A program made the translations under genes and the position numbers. Shown piece by piece: positions 1 through 9,020 of a DNA stretch of 64,000 bases. How positions within the stretch are numbered: the stretch's first letter is position 1; each line of letters begins with the position of its first letter. The stretch lies in contig JAUQVX010000004.1 in NCBI GenBank assembly GCA_039794565.1, positions 113,439 to 177,438 on the forward strand, in the 5' to 3' direction. The stretch is from Gloeomargarita sp. SRBZ-1_bins_9. Lineage in GTDB: Bacteria; Cyanobacteriota; Cyanobacteriia; Gloeomargaritales; Gloeomargaritaceae. Below the pieces are notes generated by a model that made no database searches, was not told the origin of the DNA, and saw only the letters and a program-made list of their open reading frames with translations.

Positions 1-1291
1 AGGAAGTTTCAAGCGATGGTTCGCCGGCCAACAACTGCTCAAACTCCTGTTGCAACAAACTCTTTTCCGTGGTGTAAACCACCTGCTCTTCCGCGACAGC
101 CGTCTGGGCAATGGCGAATTGGCGAGCAGCCGCCAACTTTTGTTGCACAGGGGGTTCGTGGAGCAAGCGCGTGCGAGCTTGGCGTATCTGGTTACGGCGA
201 CGGATGCGCTGATTAACCCACTGCAACCACAGATAGCGCCCCGCAGGAATCGCCAAGAACAAAATGGCATAGCCCAACAGAAAGCTATAGATGCCCTGGA
301 TAAACCCCAGAAAACCCGTCGTTTGAGCTTGCACCACCGGGTCCGCCAACAAAGAACCCAGCACCAGCGAACCCCCCAAATACAACCCCCCCAAACTGGC
401 GGACAAAACATTCGCCCCCAAACCCGCCTCATTGAAGGGCCAATGCTTTTCTTCCAGATAGGGCGCCACGTCCCGTTTGGGGCGTTTAGCAGCCACCCGC
501 TGCAAATCGGGAAAGCGATATACCAGTCCCCCCTGGGGCGTCACCTCAGGATAGCCATTGAATTTGGCCAATACCGGCAGCATGTAATCCTCCGACTCCA
601 AAGCCTCCGGGGACACCTCATCCAAATAAGGCAAAATCTGCTCCCCCACCACCACCCCATCCTGGTTGCGAATCACCTGGGCAATCAAGCGCCAGCGCCG
701 CTCCTCTAAATCCCCATTGGGGTTGCCATCGCCAAACAAAAAGGCAAACACATTTTCCAGGAAGCCCCGCCGGTTTTCCGATGATGACTGAGCGCGCCGG
801 GGTTGGTAGTCATAACTCAGCCAGAACACATCAAAGGGACTGAACCAGAATCCACCCCCAAAACTCATGCCACCGCCATAACTTTCACCCCGGCGACCGT
901 CCCCATCGCGGCCACCACTGCTGCTAATAACCACCAGAGCCACGCCGATGGCAATCAACACCAAGACGATGGAAACCACCAACACAATCCCAAAGGAAAT
1001 GCGAATCAGGTAAAAGACCAATCGCCAGACTTGTTGCAGGATTCCCCGCACCCGCGCCGCCAAGGACCGCTGCAATAAGATAACCCGCAAATTGGGGCTA
1101 AATTTGTAGAGAATCTCCCCGCTTTCGGAAACCACCAAGTGGCCCAGGGTCAAACTGGCTAAATTCGCCAATTCCCGGTTGACAATCGGTAAAGCCAAAC
1201 CCGTTTCCGCTGCCACATCCGCCACCGTCACCTGGTGATGGAGGTTTTCAACAGCAGCAATGACCCGGGGATCAGGCAGCATCCGTATCAT
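1..1291 (-). CDS. Conserved cyanobacterial membrane protein of unknown function, C-terminal part outside the window
   Basis: An open frame of 430 codons on the minus strand runs without a stop from an ATG at 1291 through base 1. The first ~65 residues (starting MIRMLPDPRVIAAVENL) look like a small winged-helix or helix-turn-helix-like domain; that reading is inference from the helix pattern. A long hydrophobic segment follows at residues ~88-118. Next come a Gly/Ser/Arg-rich linker (SSSGGRDGDGRRGES), a soluble region, and two more hydrophobic stretches near residues 300-350. The visible end is a charged, Gln-rich, probably helical region. The opposite-strand frames here are shadows of this gene. 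I do not recognise a named family. It is divergent from the next gene, with about 115 bp between the starts. Confidence 0.75.
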   Translation of the reverse strand, partial: MIRMLPDPRVIAAVENLHHQVTVADVAAETGLALPIVNRELANLASLTLGHLVVSESGEILYKFSPNLRVILLQRSLAARVRGILQQVWRLVFYLIRISFGIVLVVSIVLVLIAIGVALVVISSSGGRDGDGRRGESYGGGMSFGGGFWFSPFDVFWLSYDYQPRRAQSSSENRRGFLENVFAFLFGDGNPNGDLEERRWRLIAQVIRNQDGVVVGEQILPYLDEVSPEALESEDYMLPVLAKFNGYPEVTPQGGLVYRFPDLQRVAAKRPKRDVAPYLEEKHWPFNEAGLGANVLSASLGGLYLGGSLVLGSLLADPVVQAQTTGFLGFIQGIYSFLLGYAILFLAIPAGRYLWLQWVNQRIRRRNQIRQARTRLLHEPPVQQKLAAARQFAIAQTAVAEEQVVYTTEKSLLQQEFEQLLAGEPSLETS

Positions 1292-1405
1292 CGTCAAACC
1301 CTTCGTTATTTTAACAAATCGGTCCCGGATAGCCCTGGCGACCCTTTGATTTATCCCGAGGGAACCCCCATCGCCGAAGGACGTCTATAGCCGACCAATG
1401 ACTCC

Positions 1406-2167
1406 ATGGTGGTTTTGCATATGTTGGTATCCAGGCCCCCTAAACCCCCCTTTTTGACCCTCCTGCGTCCCTGGTTAGCTCTGTTGGGGTGGGGACTGAT
1501 GGGTTTACCGGTGGGGGCGCAAACGGAAGTGCCCGTGGCAATTATCTCCCACCAGATGCGCCGGACCAGTACCGGTTCCATCCTAGTAGTGGGCGAAGTC
1601 CGCAATACTTACCCGCAACCCCTGTGTTTTGTACAGGTGGACATTCAGTACCGGGATGCCCAGGGGAGACCGGTGGGGGTGGACCGGTTGACCGCCAAAG
1701 AAGCGGGGGTCATGGCCCTCGACCAGGTGATGGCATCCCGTGGCGTGATTCCCCCAGGAGAAACGTCCCCCTTTGTCCGCATCCGAGATGGCCGCAAAAT
1801 CCAGGGACCCGTCCAGTCCGCCCGCCTGACCGCTAAGGGGTTACGCCTGCGGGGGTCCGTCAATGGGGCGGCCACCATAACCAACCTGCAAATCCAGCGC
1901 CAGGGCAACGACTTCCGCCTCCGGGGCACCTACAACGCCACCGGTCGCGCCCCCAACAAAAATCCCGAAGTCATCGCCGCTGGTTACGACGCCCAAGGCC
2001 AAATCCAAGTGGTGTCCACCTTAGCCCTGACCGACGACGGCACCTGGCGTGGTCAACCGCTAAAGCAACTGCGCCCCGGTCAACGCCAACCCTTTGATTT
2101 CACCCTGAGCAACCCAACTGGCAACGTGACCCAGGTCAAGGTATTTCCCTCCTTTGCCTGCGAATGA
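1406..2167 (+). CDS. Putative exported FxLYD-like domain protein
   Basis: 253 codons. The N-terminus has a basic/proline stretch, a hydrophobic core (LLRPWLALLGWGLMGLP) and a VGAQ-like cleavage region, so export or membrane anchoring is likely. The mature part begins with a beta-rich segment (SILVVGEVRNTYPQPLCFVQ) that resembles FxLYD domains: a 'new versus old' beta sandwich with a G-V-R-N-T motif followed by V-x-I-x-Y-R-D. A second repeat of the same type may start near residue 155 (GTYNATGRAPNKNPEVIAAGYDAQG). No enzyme motif is visible. The start could instead be the ATG at 1421; neither has a clear ribosome site. The stop lies 2 bp from the stop of the convergent pyruvate-kinase-like gene. 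Function unknown. Confidence 0.7.
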   Translation: MVVLHMLVSRPPKPPFLTLLRPWLALLGWGLMGLPVGAQTEVPVAIISHQMRRTSTGSILVVGEVRNTYPQPLCFVQVDIQYRDAQGRPVGVDRLTAKEAGVMALDQVMASRGVIPPGETSPFVRIRDGRKIQGPVQSARLTAKGLRLRGSVNGAATITNLQIQRQGNDFRLRGTYNATGRAPNKNPEVIAAGYDAQGQIQVVSTLALTDDGTWRGQPLKQLRPGQRQPFDFTLSNPTGNVTQVKVFPSFACE

Positions 2168-2169
2168 CC

Positions 2170-3975
2170 CTAAAGCTGGGCCACCGCCAGAGAACGTAAG
2201 CGCGCCCGTTTTTTTGCCTGGTGGGCCGCCATCCGCTCCAGTACATCCACCAAAAAACGGGTTGCCTCCACAATGTAGGGACCCTTGTTGAGCATCACGC
2301 ACTCAGCCCGCTCGCTCATCACCGCATCCGAGACCTCCGCCCGGGACGGCATCCCCGTTTTGGCCATGGACTCCAGCACCTGAGTCGCCCAGATGACCGG
2401 CACATGGGCCGCCTCGCACAGCCAAAGAATTTCCTCCTGCACCTCCGCCAGGCGCTCAAACCCCACCTCCACCGCCAAATCCCCCCGCGCCACCATCACC
2501 CCCACCGGCGGTCGCTCCAGACTTGCCAGCAGTAACCACGGCAGGTTCTCGAAGGCCTGGGCATTTTCGATCTTAAGGATGATACCCACGTGGTCCGCCT
2601 GCAAACGGGTAAGTTCTTGGGTCAAGGCCTGGACATCCGCCGGCTTGCGCACAAAGGATAACCCCACCAGGTCAATATGGGGCGCCAAAATGGCCAAATT
2701 TTCTCGGTCCTGGTCCGTCAGCGCCGGCAACGACAACTCCGTATCCGGTAGATTGATCCCCTTTTCCGGCTTAAGCGCATCGCCGCCCGGGCGCGTGGTG
2801 GTGATCTCTAGCCGCAGGCGTTGCCCCTCCTTGGCCAACACCCGCCCCCCCACCTTACCGTCGTCAAACCAAATCCGCTGCCCCGGTTGCACCGCCGCCA
2901 ACGCCTCCCCCAACGTACAGGGCACCACCGGGGGACGAGCCGTTGGGTCTGCCCTGTCCGTCTCCGGCACCAGGAGCAATTCATCCCCCACCTGCACCGG
3001 AATCCCTTCGTAGCGGGGGGGCAAAAAGCCGATTTCCGCCGTGGCCGCCACCGGTTGCCCCTGATGCCAAAGCCGGAGGGACAACCCCGTTTCCAGGTAA
3101 ACCGTCCGTTGACTGGCGACCTGGAGAGCCTCCGCCTCCTTGGCCACCACCACCAGAGACCGCCGCCGTCCCGCCGCATCCTCCAAGGCAATGGCATCCC
3201 CCACCTGGGCCTGGGCCACCAAATCCCCCTTGACGGGCACCACCGTACCGGCTAGGGTAGCCGCATCCGCCCCTTCCGCCACCAACCAAAACCGCGCCGG
3301 CGCCAGCACCCGACCCCGCAAATCCCGCTTAGGACGCAGCTTCAGCACCGGCACCCCCGGCCAGGTCCCCGTGCGCAACTTCGGACCAGCCATATCCGCG
3401 CATATCCTACAGGGGCGACCGATTTGCCGTTGGGCCTGGCGCAAATGCTCAATCATCCGCAACCAAACCGCCGGTTCATCGTGGGCGCAGTTAATGCGCA
3501 TAATGTCCATCCCCTCCGCTAAAAGTTGCGCCACCAGGGCCGGTTGCGTAGCTGCTTCCGTCGGCATGGTGACCATGATGTGCCGATGGCGACCGGCAGG
3601 CAATTCCCCAAATAACTCCCGGCTGTGGTCCCGCAACAGACGCTGACCCTCCTGGAAATTCACCGGCGGCGTCACCCCCTCCCCCCGATACACCCGGCCC
3701 GCCAGACAATGCAAAGCCCGCAAAACCTGTTCCAGCGTGTGGAGCGTATGGGCTTCACAGCGTCCCAGGGAACTCAACCCCAACGCCGCCAGCTCATCTT
3801 GCAAAGGCCGGACATCGTGCTGGCGCAGAGCCAAATAATGCAAAAGATTGCGGGCGCTAGGTTGATAGGACGGTGCCACTCGAGCCACCACATCCCGGTA
3901 GGTCGTTTCCAAATGCAGAGCGTGGTCCCGCAGTTGGGTCACCTGGTCAATTAAATCGGCCAAAGACGCAGCCAT
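2170..3975 (-). CDS. Pyruvate kinase-like protein lacking the C-terminal regulatory domain
   Basis: 601 residues. Residues ~1-130 are a helical N-terminal extension absent from ordinary pyruvate kinase. From ~132 the protein follows the pyruvate kinase barrel: RINCAHDE replaces the usual RLNFSHG, ADMAGPKLRTG is the ADP/substrate strand, KIENAQAFENL carries the catalytic Lys and a metal ligand, ARGDLAVEVGFE is the PEP loop, and ATQVLESMAKTGMPSRAEVSD is the conserved signature. The B domain is expanded to roughly 200 residues. The sequence stops about where the C-terminal FBP/AMP-binding domain would begin. The N-terminal potassium/phosphate strand (TKIVCTLGP in the family) is replaced by RHIMVTMPTE. 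Family homology is certain; activity as a true pyruvate kinase is doubtful. Confidence 0.85.
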   Translation of the reverse strand: MAASLADLIDQVTQLRDHALHLETTYRDVVARVAPSYQPSARNLLHYLALRQHDVRPLQDELAALGLSSLGRCEAHTLHTLEQVLRALHCLAGRVYRGEGVTPPVNFQEGQRLLRDHSRELFGELPAGRHRHIMVTMPTEAATQPALVAQLLAEGMDIMRINCAHDEPAVWLRMIEHLRQAQRQIGRPCRICADMAGPKLRTGTWPGVPVLKLRPKRDLRGRVLAPARFWLVAEGADAATLAGTVVPVKGDLVAQAQVGDAIALEDAAGRRRSLVVVAKEAEALQVASQRTVYLETGLSLRLWHQGQPVAATAEIGFLPPRYEGIPVQVGDELLLVPETDRADPTARPPVVPCTLGEALAAVQPGQRIWFDDGKVGGRVLAKEGQRLRLEITTTRPGGDALKPEKGINLPDTELSLPALTDQDRENLAILAPHIDLVGLSFVRKPADVQALTQELTRLQADHVGIILKIENAQAFENLPWLLLASLERPPVGVMVARGDLAVEVGFERLAEVQEEILWLCEAAHVPVIWATQVLESMAKTGMPSRAEVSDAVMSERAECVMLNKGPYIVEATRFLVDVLERMAAHQAKKRARLRSLAVAQL

Positions 3976-4006
3976 GATTCACTGAACACCATTGCCTTAT
4001 TCGTTC

Positions 4007-4012
4007 ATTATA
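4007..4012 (-). promoter_or_regulatory. Candidate -10 box for the pyruvate-kinase-like gene
   Basis: The minus strand reads TATAAT here, 32-37 bp before the ATG at 3975. No convincing -35 hexamer sits 17 bp further upstream, so the promoter call rests on the -10 match and the position in a 93 bp divergent intergenic gap. Confidence 0.35.
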
Positions 4013-4077
4013 GCCCGCCAAATTCGCCTTCCCGCCCCATAAAATTAACAATAAATTTGGTTTTGTGAGTGACTACC

Positions 4078-4461
4078 ATGTCCACAGGAATAGAAACGTT
4101 GGTCCAGGGCGTGACAGCCCTCACCATGCTAGGATTAATCGGCCGACCGGGGTTACCGGGACAACCCTTGATGGAGATGTATTTAGCGCTGGCGGGGCGA
4201 AAATTGCCACCAGGACTGGAGCTGGGCGCCCTGTATATTGTGTTGTTTTGGTGGTCCCATAATCTGGCGGGTATTCCCCTGGCCTATGGCTTAGGTTTTC
4301 GTTTGCTGCCGACCTGGGTTCCCCTATCTTTTGGTGCGTGCTGGGGGGTGACCGTCATCAGTTTTTTTGCCTGGACCTTGGTTTGGTTTACAGTGGGCTA
4401 TCGCCTTGCCTTCAATGAAGCAGTGAAAAACGGTTATCGTCCCCCGGCGCGCCGTTTATAA
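4078..4461 (+). CDS. Small conserved membrane protein, unknown function
   Basis: 127 residues from ATG 4078; an in-frame GTG at 4069 would add three residues. There are three hydrophobic stretches: residues ~8-30, 45-85 (ALYIVLFWWSHNLAGIPLAYG) and 90-112 (GVTVISFFAWTLVWFTVGY). It ends in a short basic tail (NGYRPPARRL). A candidate -10 (TAAAAT) lies near 4040. The last codons overlap the end of the convergent kinase gene by 6 bp. I do not recognise the family, and the neighbours give no functional clue. Confidence 0.6.
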   Translation: MSTGIETLVQGVTALTMLGLIGRPGLPGQPLMEMYLALAGRKLPPGLELGALYIVLFWWSHNLAGIPLAYGLGFRLLPTWVPLSFGACWGVTVISFFAWTLVWFTVGYRLAFNEAVKNGYRPPARRL

Positions 4462-5997
4462 CCCCTGCAATTGCCGCTGCCAAACCGCCGGCGATTGTCT
4501 GGTATCTACCGAGCGCACATAGACCTGCTCCTGTTGGGTAAACGGTTCCCATTCCGCCAGTTGTTGGGGCAACAAATCCGCCGTGGCATCGGCAATATCC
4601 CCTGTCCGTTGTTGCAATCGCTCCCGCAGAATTTCCACCGGCGCGTGGGTATGAATAATATACACATCCACCGGCAAGTCTTTGACTGCCTCTAACACTT
4701 CCCCCCGGGAGCGCACCCAGTCGTACTTAGCATCCAAGACCACCGACTGGCCCTGGCGCAGCAATTCCACCCCCAAGCGCAATAACTCGCCATAGGTACG
4801 TGCCGACATCTCCGACGTGTATATCTCCGGCCCCCCCCGCTGGTACAGGGGCACACCGGCCAAGTGTTTGCGCACCGCATCCGAACGGATGTGAATCGCC
4901 CCATAGGTCTGGCCCAGATAGCGCCCCACCGTAGATTTCCCCGACCCCGATAACCCCGTCATCAAAAACAACTTCGGTCGGGTGGGCTGGCTGTAGCCGT
5001 AGGCCGCTTGGTAGTAGTCCATGGCCCAGTTTTTCGCCGCTTCCTGTAGGGATGGGGGTGCGCCCGAGTCACTGGCCAAAAAAGAATTCACCTTCGCCCG
5101 GACATAGGCCCGCACACTGCAATAAAAAGGCAGCAACCGCACCGCCAGATAATCCCCCGTCTGTTCCACATAGCGGTTCAAGAAAGCATAGGCCAAATCC
5201 CGTCGTCCGCGAAACTGCAAATCCATCACCAAAAACGCCACGTCGTAGATCACATCCGTCAGGCGAAATTCATCGTTAAATTCAATGCAGTCAAACACAC
5301 AAGTCTGCCCCTGGAAAAAACAAATGTTACCTAGGTGCAAATCCCCATGACACTCCCGGATTTTCCCCTGCTGCTGCCGCTCAACAAACCAGTCAGCGTG
5401 ATCTTGGAGATAGCGGTCTGTAAACGCCTTGGTGGCCTGAAATAGCGGCTCCAAACCCCAACGTTTCACATAGGGCAGCGTGGCCTGATAATTGCCCTCC
5501 ACCACCCCTTGGATCACCGGGAGTGACCCAAAAGCGGTGATGTAGGCGTTGGTCGCCGCCATCTGATGGAACTGGGCAATTTGGTCCCCTAGTTTCTCTA
5601 GGTCCTGCACCGTCAACCGCCCCTGTTCAAAACAGCGCAGCCACAGGTCATCCTGGTCAAACTGACGCATCTTCACCGCATAGTCTATGACCGTGCCGCC
5701 GTCGCCCAAATGGTACCGCCCCTGGGCATCAACCGTGATGGGGACCACCTCCAGATAAAGCTGGGGGGCTAGCCGTTGGTTTAACCGCACCTCCTCCTGG
5801 CAAAAATGGCGGCGTTTTTCCAGGGTAGTGAAATCCAAAAACCCAAAATTCACCGGCTTTTTCACCTTATAGGCGTAATTCCCTGTCAAAACCACCCAGG
5901 AAATGTGGGTTTGCTGCACCTGGATGTCCCGCACCGGGTGGGGATAAAAATCCGGCTGCTGCAGCCGCTGGATCAAGGGGGAAAACGACTCAGCCAT
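4456..5997 (-). CDS. Bifunctional aminoglycoside-phosphotransferase-like / P-loop kinase fusion protein
   Basis: 513 residues in two halves. Residues 1-~320 are an APH-like kinase fold: YAYKVKKPVNFGFLDF has the ATP-binding Lys, and RECHGDLHLGNICF is the Brenner-type catalytic loop with Asp and Asn, followed by FDCIEFND with the metal-binding Asp. From residue ~340, FLMTGLSGSGKSTVGRYLG is a Walker A P-loop of the gluconate-kinase/AAA_33 type, with VVLDAKYD as a Walker-B-like strand. This two-domain protein is widespread in bacteria and cyanobacteria, but its substrate is not established. Its start overlaps the end of the stress-protein gene upstream by 8 bp, and hisD lies before that, so the three are probably co-transcribed. 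Confidence 0.85.
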   Translation of the reverse strand: MAESFSPLIQRLQQPDFYPHPVRDIQVQQTHISWVVLTGNYAYKVKKPVNFGFLDFTTLEKRRHFCQEEVRLNQRLAPQLYLEVVPITVDAQGRYHLGDGGTVIDYAVKMRQFDQDDLWLRCFEQGRLTVQDLEKLGDQIAQFHQMAATNAYITAFGSLPVIQGVVEGNYQATLPYVKRWGLEPLFQATKAFTDRYLQDHADWFVERQQQGKIRECHGDLHLGNICFFQGQTCVFDCIEFNDEFRLTDVIYDVAFLVMDLQFRGRRDLAYAFLNRYVEQTGDYLAVRLLPFYCSVRAYVRAKVNSFLASDSGAPPSLQEAAKNWAMDYYQAAYGYSQPTRPKLFLMTGLSGSGKSTVGRYLGQTYGAIHIRSDAVRKHLAGVPLYQRGGPEIYTSEMSARTYGELLRLGVELLRQGQSVVLDAKYDWVRSRGEVLEAVKDLPVDVYIIHTHAPVEILRERLQQRTGDIADATADLLPQQLAEWEPFTQQEQVYVRSVDTRQSPAVWQRQLQGL

Positions 5998-6388
5998 GCA
6001 CCACCAGCACTGAACAGGGGGCGTCGGCCACCACCTGGGCGCTCACCGACCGCTGCAAAATCCGCTCCACCCCCGTCAACCCCCGACTGCCCACCACAAT
6101 AAGTTGGGCACCGCAGCGGGCTGCCCACCGCACGATTTCACTGGCCGGGTCGCCCACCAGCATTTCCACACTACAAGGGCAAGGGACAACCTGTCGACAT
6201 TGGTCCAAATAGGTGGTTAAATCCGGTTGGGGCTGGGGGACATCCGCAGGCCGGTCCGGGTCCGGGGGCGGTTGGACATACACCAGATGGACCTGACCGT
6301 TGGGGTCCAGGCGCAACCACTGCAACCGCTTGATCACCGCCCTGGCGATTTCCGAACCGTCCACCGCCACCACCACCGTCTTTAGCAT
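5990..6388 (-). CDS. Universal stress protein, UspA family
   Basis: 132 residues, a normal single-domain Usp length. The N-terminal strand VVVAVDGSEIARAVI and the C-terminal segment VVGSRGLTGVERILQRSVS match the family. In ATP-binding Usp proteins the motif is G-x2-G-x9-G-(S/T). Here the third glycine is Arg (QRS instead of the usual LGS), so nucleotide binding may be altered. The gene sits between hisD and the APH/P-loop kinase and overlaps both by 7-8 bp (ATG inside the previous gene's end), which indicates translational coupling. Confidence 0.87.
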   Translation of the reverse strand: MLKTVVVAVDGSEIARAVIKRLQWLRLDPNGQVHLVYVQPPPDPDRPADVPQPQPDLTTYLDQCRQVVPCPCSVEMLVGDPASEIVRWAARCGAQLIVVGSRGLTGVERILQRSVSAQVVADAPCSVLVVHG

Positions 6389-7677
6389 TCCGCCTGCAAC
6401 CGCACCCGCACCGACTCGGCGTGGGAATGAAGCCCCTCCGTCTCCGCTAAGACTATCACAGCTTCGCCCAGTTGCCGTAGGGCCTCCGCCGACGCACAGA
6501 CAAGACTGCTGGCTTTGAGAAACGTTTCCACCCCCAGGGCTGAACTGTAGCGGGCCGCGCCGCCGGTAGGCAGAGTGTGATTGGGACCGGCCAGGTAATC
6601 CCCCAGGGCCTCCGGCGTATGGTGCCCCAAGAAAATGGCCCCCGCATGGCGAATCTGGGGCAACAAATCCCAGGGTTCCGCCACCGCCAACTCCAAATGC
6701 TCCGGCGCAAATTCGTTAGCCAAACTCGCCGCCTGCTCCAACGACTCCACCACCACCACCAACCCATAATGGGCGATGGACTTTTCCGTCAACAGACGCC
6801 GGGGATGGTGCTCCAGTTGCTCCGCCACCGCCTGCACCACCTGCCGGGCCAAATCAGCATCGGGCGTAAGCAAAATAGCGGCCGCCATCGGGTCGTGTTC
6901 CGCTTGGGCCAGTAAATCCGCCGCCACGTGCTGGGGTTGGGCCGTGCTGTCGGCGATGATCAGCACTTCTGATGGCCCTGCCAGGCTGTCAATCCCCACC
7001 CGGCCATAGACCTCTTTTTTCGCCAGCGTGACGTAAATGTTGCCCGGACCGGTGATCACATCCACCGCCGGGATGGTCTCCGTGCCAAAAGCCAGCGCCC
7101 CAATCGCCTGCGCCCCGCCGATGCGATAGATTTCCTGCACACCGCACTCCTGGGCCGCCACCAGCACCGCCGGATTGACGCTTTTGTCCGGTCCGGGGGG
7201 TGTGACCATGGCAATCCGGGAAACCCCCGCCACCTTGGCCGGAATACAGTTCATCAATACCGTACTGGGATAGGCCGCCCGCCCGCCGGGGATATAAATA
7301 CCGGCCCGCTCCACTGCTGTGTACCGCTTGCCCAGGACCATGCCATCCGGAGCAAAATGCACCCAGGTCTGGGGTACCCGCTGCCGGTGAAATTCCGTAA
7401 TCCGCTGGTGGGCTAAACGGATGGCCGCCAATAACTCCGGCGAGACCTGCTGGTAGGCCGCATCCAACTCCGAACCGGAGACCAGAAATTCGCCTGGGGT
7501 CAGGTCCACCTGGTCAAACTGGCGCGTGTAGTCCACTAGGGCCTGGTCGCCCCGTCGTCGCACTTGGGCCAGAATCTCCCGCACCTGCTCCGCCTGCACC
7601 TGGGTGTCCGCCAAGCGTTGACTGATGCGCCCCAATTCGGCTCGGGCTTCGCCCCCGTGGGTGACAACACGTAACAT
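6382..7677 (-). CDS. hisD: Histidinol dehydrogenase
   Basis: 431 residues from ATG 7677 (MLRVVTHGGEA). This start gives the usual family length; an ATG at 7722 in frame would add 15 unconserved residues. The enzyme makes histidine from histidinol in two NAD-dependent steps, with zinc. Visible family signatures are IYIPGGRAAYPSTVLMN, the NAD/Zn region DVITGPGNIYVTLAKKEV, LAQAEHDPMAAAILL with the zinc-binding Gln and His, and the C-terminal HHTPEALGDYLAGPNHTLPT. It is upstream of the stress protein in a tight minus-strand group. Confidence 0.97.
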   Translation of the reverse strand: MLRVVTHGGEARAELGRISQRLADTQVQAEQVREILAQVRRRGDQALVDYTRQFDQVDLTPGEFLVSGSELDAAYQQVSPELLAAIRLAHQRITEFHRQRVPQTWVHFAPDGMVLGKRYTAVERAGIYIPGGRAAYPSTVLMNCIPAKVAGVSRIAMVTPPGPDKSVNPAVLVAAQECGVQEIYRIGGAQAIGALAFGTETIPAVDVITGPGNIYVTLAKKEVYGRVGIDSLAGPSEVLIIADSTAQPQHVAADLLAQAEHDPMAAAILLTPDADLARQVVQAVAEQLEHHPRRLLTEKSIAHYGLVVVVESLEQAASLANEFAPEHLELAVAEPWDLLPQIRHAGAIFLGHHTPEALGDYLAGPNHTLPTGGAARYSSALGVETFLKASSLVCASAEALRQLGEAVIVLAETEGLHSHAESVRVRLQAEC

Positions 7678-7788
7678 ATCGGGCTGACCCCCGCTGCTGC
7701 TCTTTTCCCTGTTGTAGCTCAAATGGCCCGCAAAACAGCGGCCTTGGTTAAGTCCTGTTAAAAACTGTCCCAGATCATGCCTTGGCCC

Positions 7789-7818
7789 TTGACAACCTAG
7801 GGTGGTATCGCTTATGTT
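7789..7818 (+). promoter_or_regulatory. Sigma-70-type promoter for rpsT-tatD(-rpoBC)
   Basis: TTGACA at 7789-7794 is a perfect -35 hexamer. It is followed after 18 bp by TATGTT at 7813-7818 (4 of 6 matches to TATAAT). The predicted transcript starts near 7825, about 70 nt before the rpsT start codon. Confidence 0.6.
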
Positions 7819-7842
7819 AATAAAGCGCTTTCGTGCTCCTGA

Positions 7843-8193
<351 letters not shown>

Positions 8194-8194
8194 T

Positions 8195-8986
8195 ATGCCG
8201 CCCTTGGTTGATACCCATGTTCACTTGAACTTCCCGGAGCTTGCCGGTGAGTTACTCCCCTTACGGGCGCGCTGGCAGCAGGCGGGGGTGGTGGGGCTGG
8301 TGCACTCCTGTGTAACGCCGGAGGAGTTTGGGGCCATTCAGGCGCTAGTGCAGGAGTTACCGGAGTTGGTCTGTGCGGTGGGGTTGCATCCTTTGGAGGC
8401 GCACCGGTGGAGTGTCCAGGTGGGACGGGCCATCGAACAGGCCATTTGCTGGGGGGACCGGGTGGTGGCGGTGGGGGAAACGGGGCTGGACTTTTACAAG
8501 GCCACGAACCGCCAGGAGCAGGAGCGGGCGTTTTGGGAGCAGTTGTTGCTGGCTCAGGGCCATGACCTGGCGGTGATCATCCACTGTCGGGAGGCGGCGG
8601 CGCCGATGCGGGAGTTGCTGGGGCGGTTTTGGGCTTGCCATGGCCCAGTGCGGGGGGTGATGCACTGTTGGAGTGGAACACCGGAGGAGATGCAGTGGTT
8701 TTTGGAGCTGGGGTTGTTGATCAGTTTCAGCGGCATTGTCACCTTCAAGAATGCCCGGGCGGTGCAGGCTTGTGTGCCCCTGGTGCCGGCGGACCGCTTG
8801 CTGGTGGAGACGGATTGTCCTTTCTTGGCGCCGGTGCCCTACCGGGGTCAGCGCAATGAACCGGCCTACGTCCTGCCAGTGGCAGAAAAGGTGGCGGCCC
8901 TGCGGGGTGAATCCCTGGCGCGGGTAGCCCACCAGACGACCGATAACGCCAGTGGGCTGTTTCGGTTACCGGTTGCGGTGGCATAA
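8195..8986 (+). CDS. tatD: TatD family metal-dependent hydrolase (DNase)
   Basis: 263 residues. The metal-binding signatures are in order: DTHVHLNF near the N-terminus, GETGLDFY, IIHCREA, MHCWSGTPEEM, and ETDCPFLAPVPYRGQRNEP near the C-terminus. TatD proteins are TIM-barrel hydrolases with DNase and sometimes D-aminoacyl-tRNA-deacylase-like roles. The gene lies between rpsT and rpoB, 34 bp before the rpoB start. Confidence 0.93.
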   Translation: MPPLVDTHVHLNFPELAGELLPLRARWQQAGVVGLVHSCVTPEEFGAIQALVQELPELVCAVGLHPLEAHRWSVQVGRAIEQAICWGDRVVAVGETGLDFYKATNRQEQERAFWEQLLLAQGHDLAVIIHCREAAAPMRELLGRFWACHGPVRGVMHCWSGTPEEMQWFLELGLLISFSGIVTFKNARAVQACVPLVPADRLLVETDCPFLAPVPYRGQRNEPAYVLPVAEKVAALRGESLARVAHQTTDNASGLFRLPVAVA

Positions 8987-9020
8987 GGTGGCATAAAAGG
9001 TTGTTTCGGGGGAGATGGTG

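Noticed and set aside
50..709. Plus-strand frame of 219 codons at the left edge
   Set aside because: It lies opposite the continuous minus-strand membrane protein, whose translation has clear helices and a sensible start at 1291.
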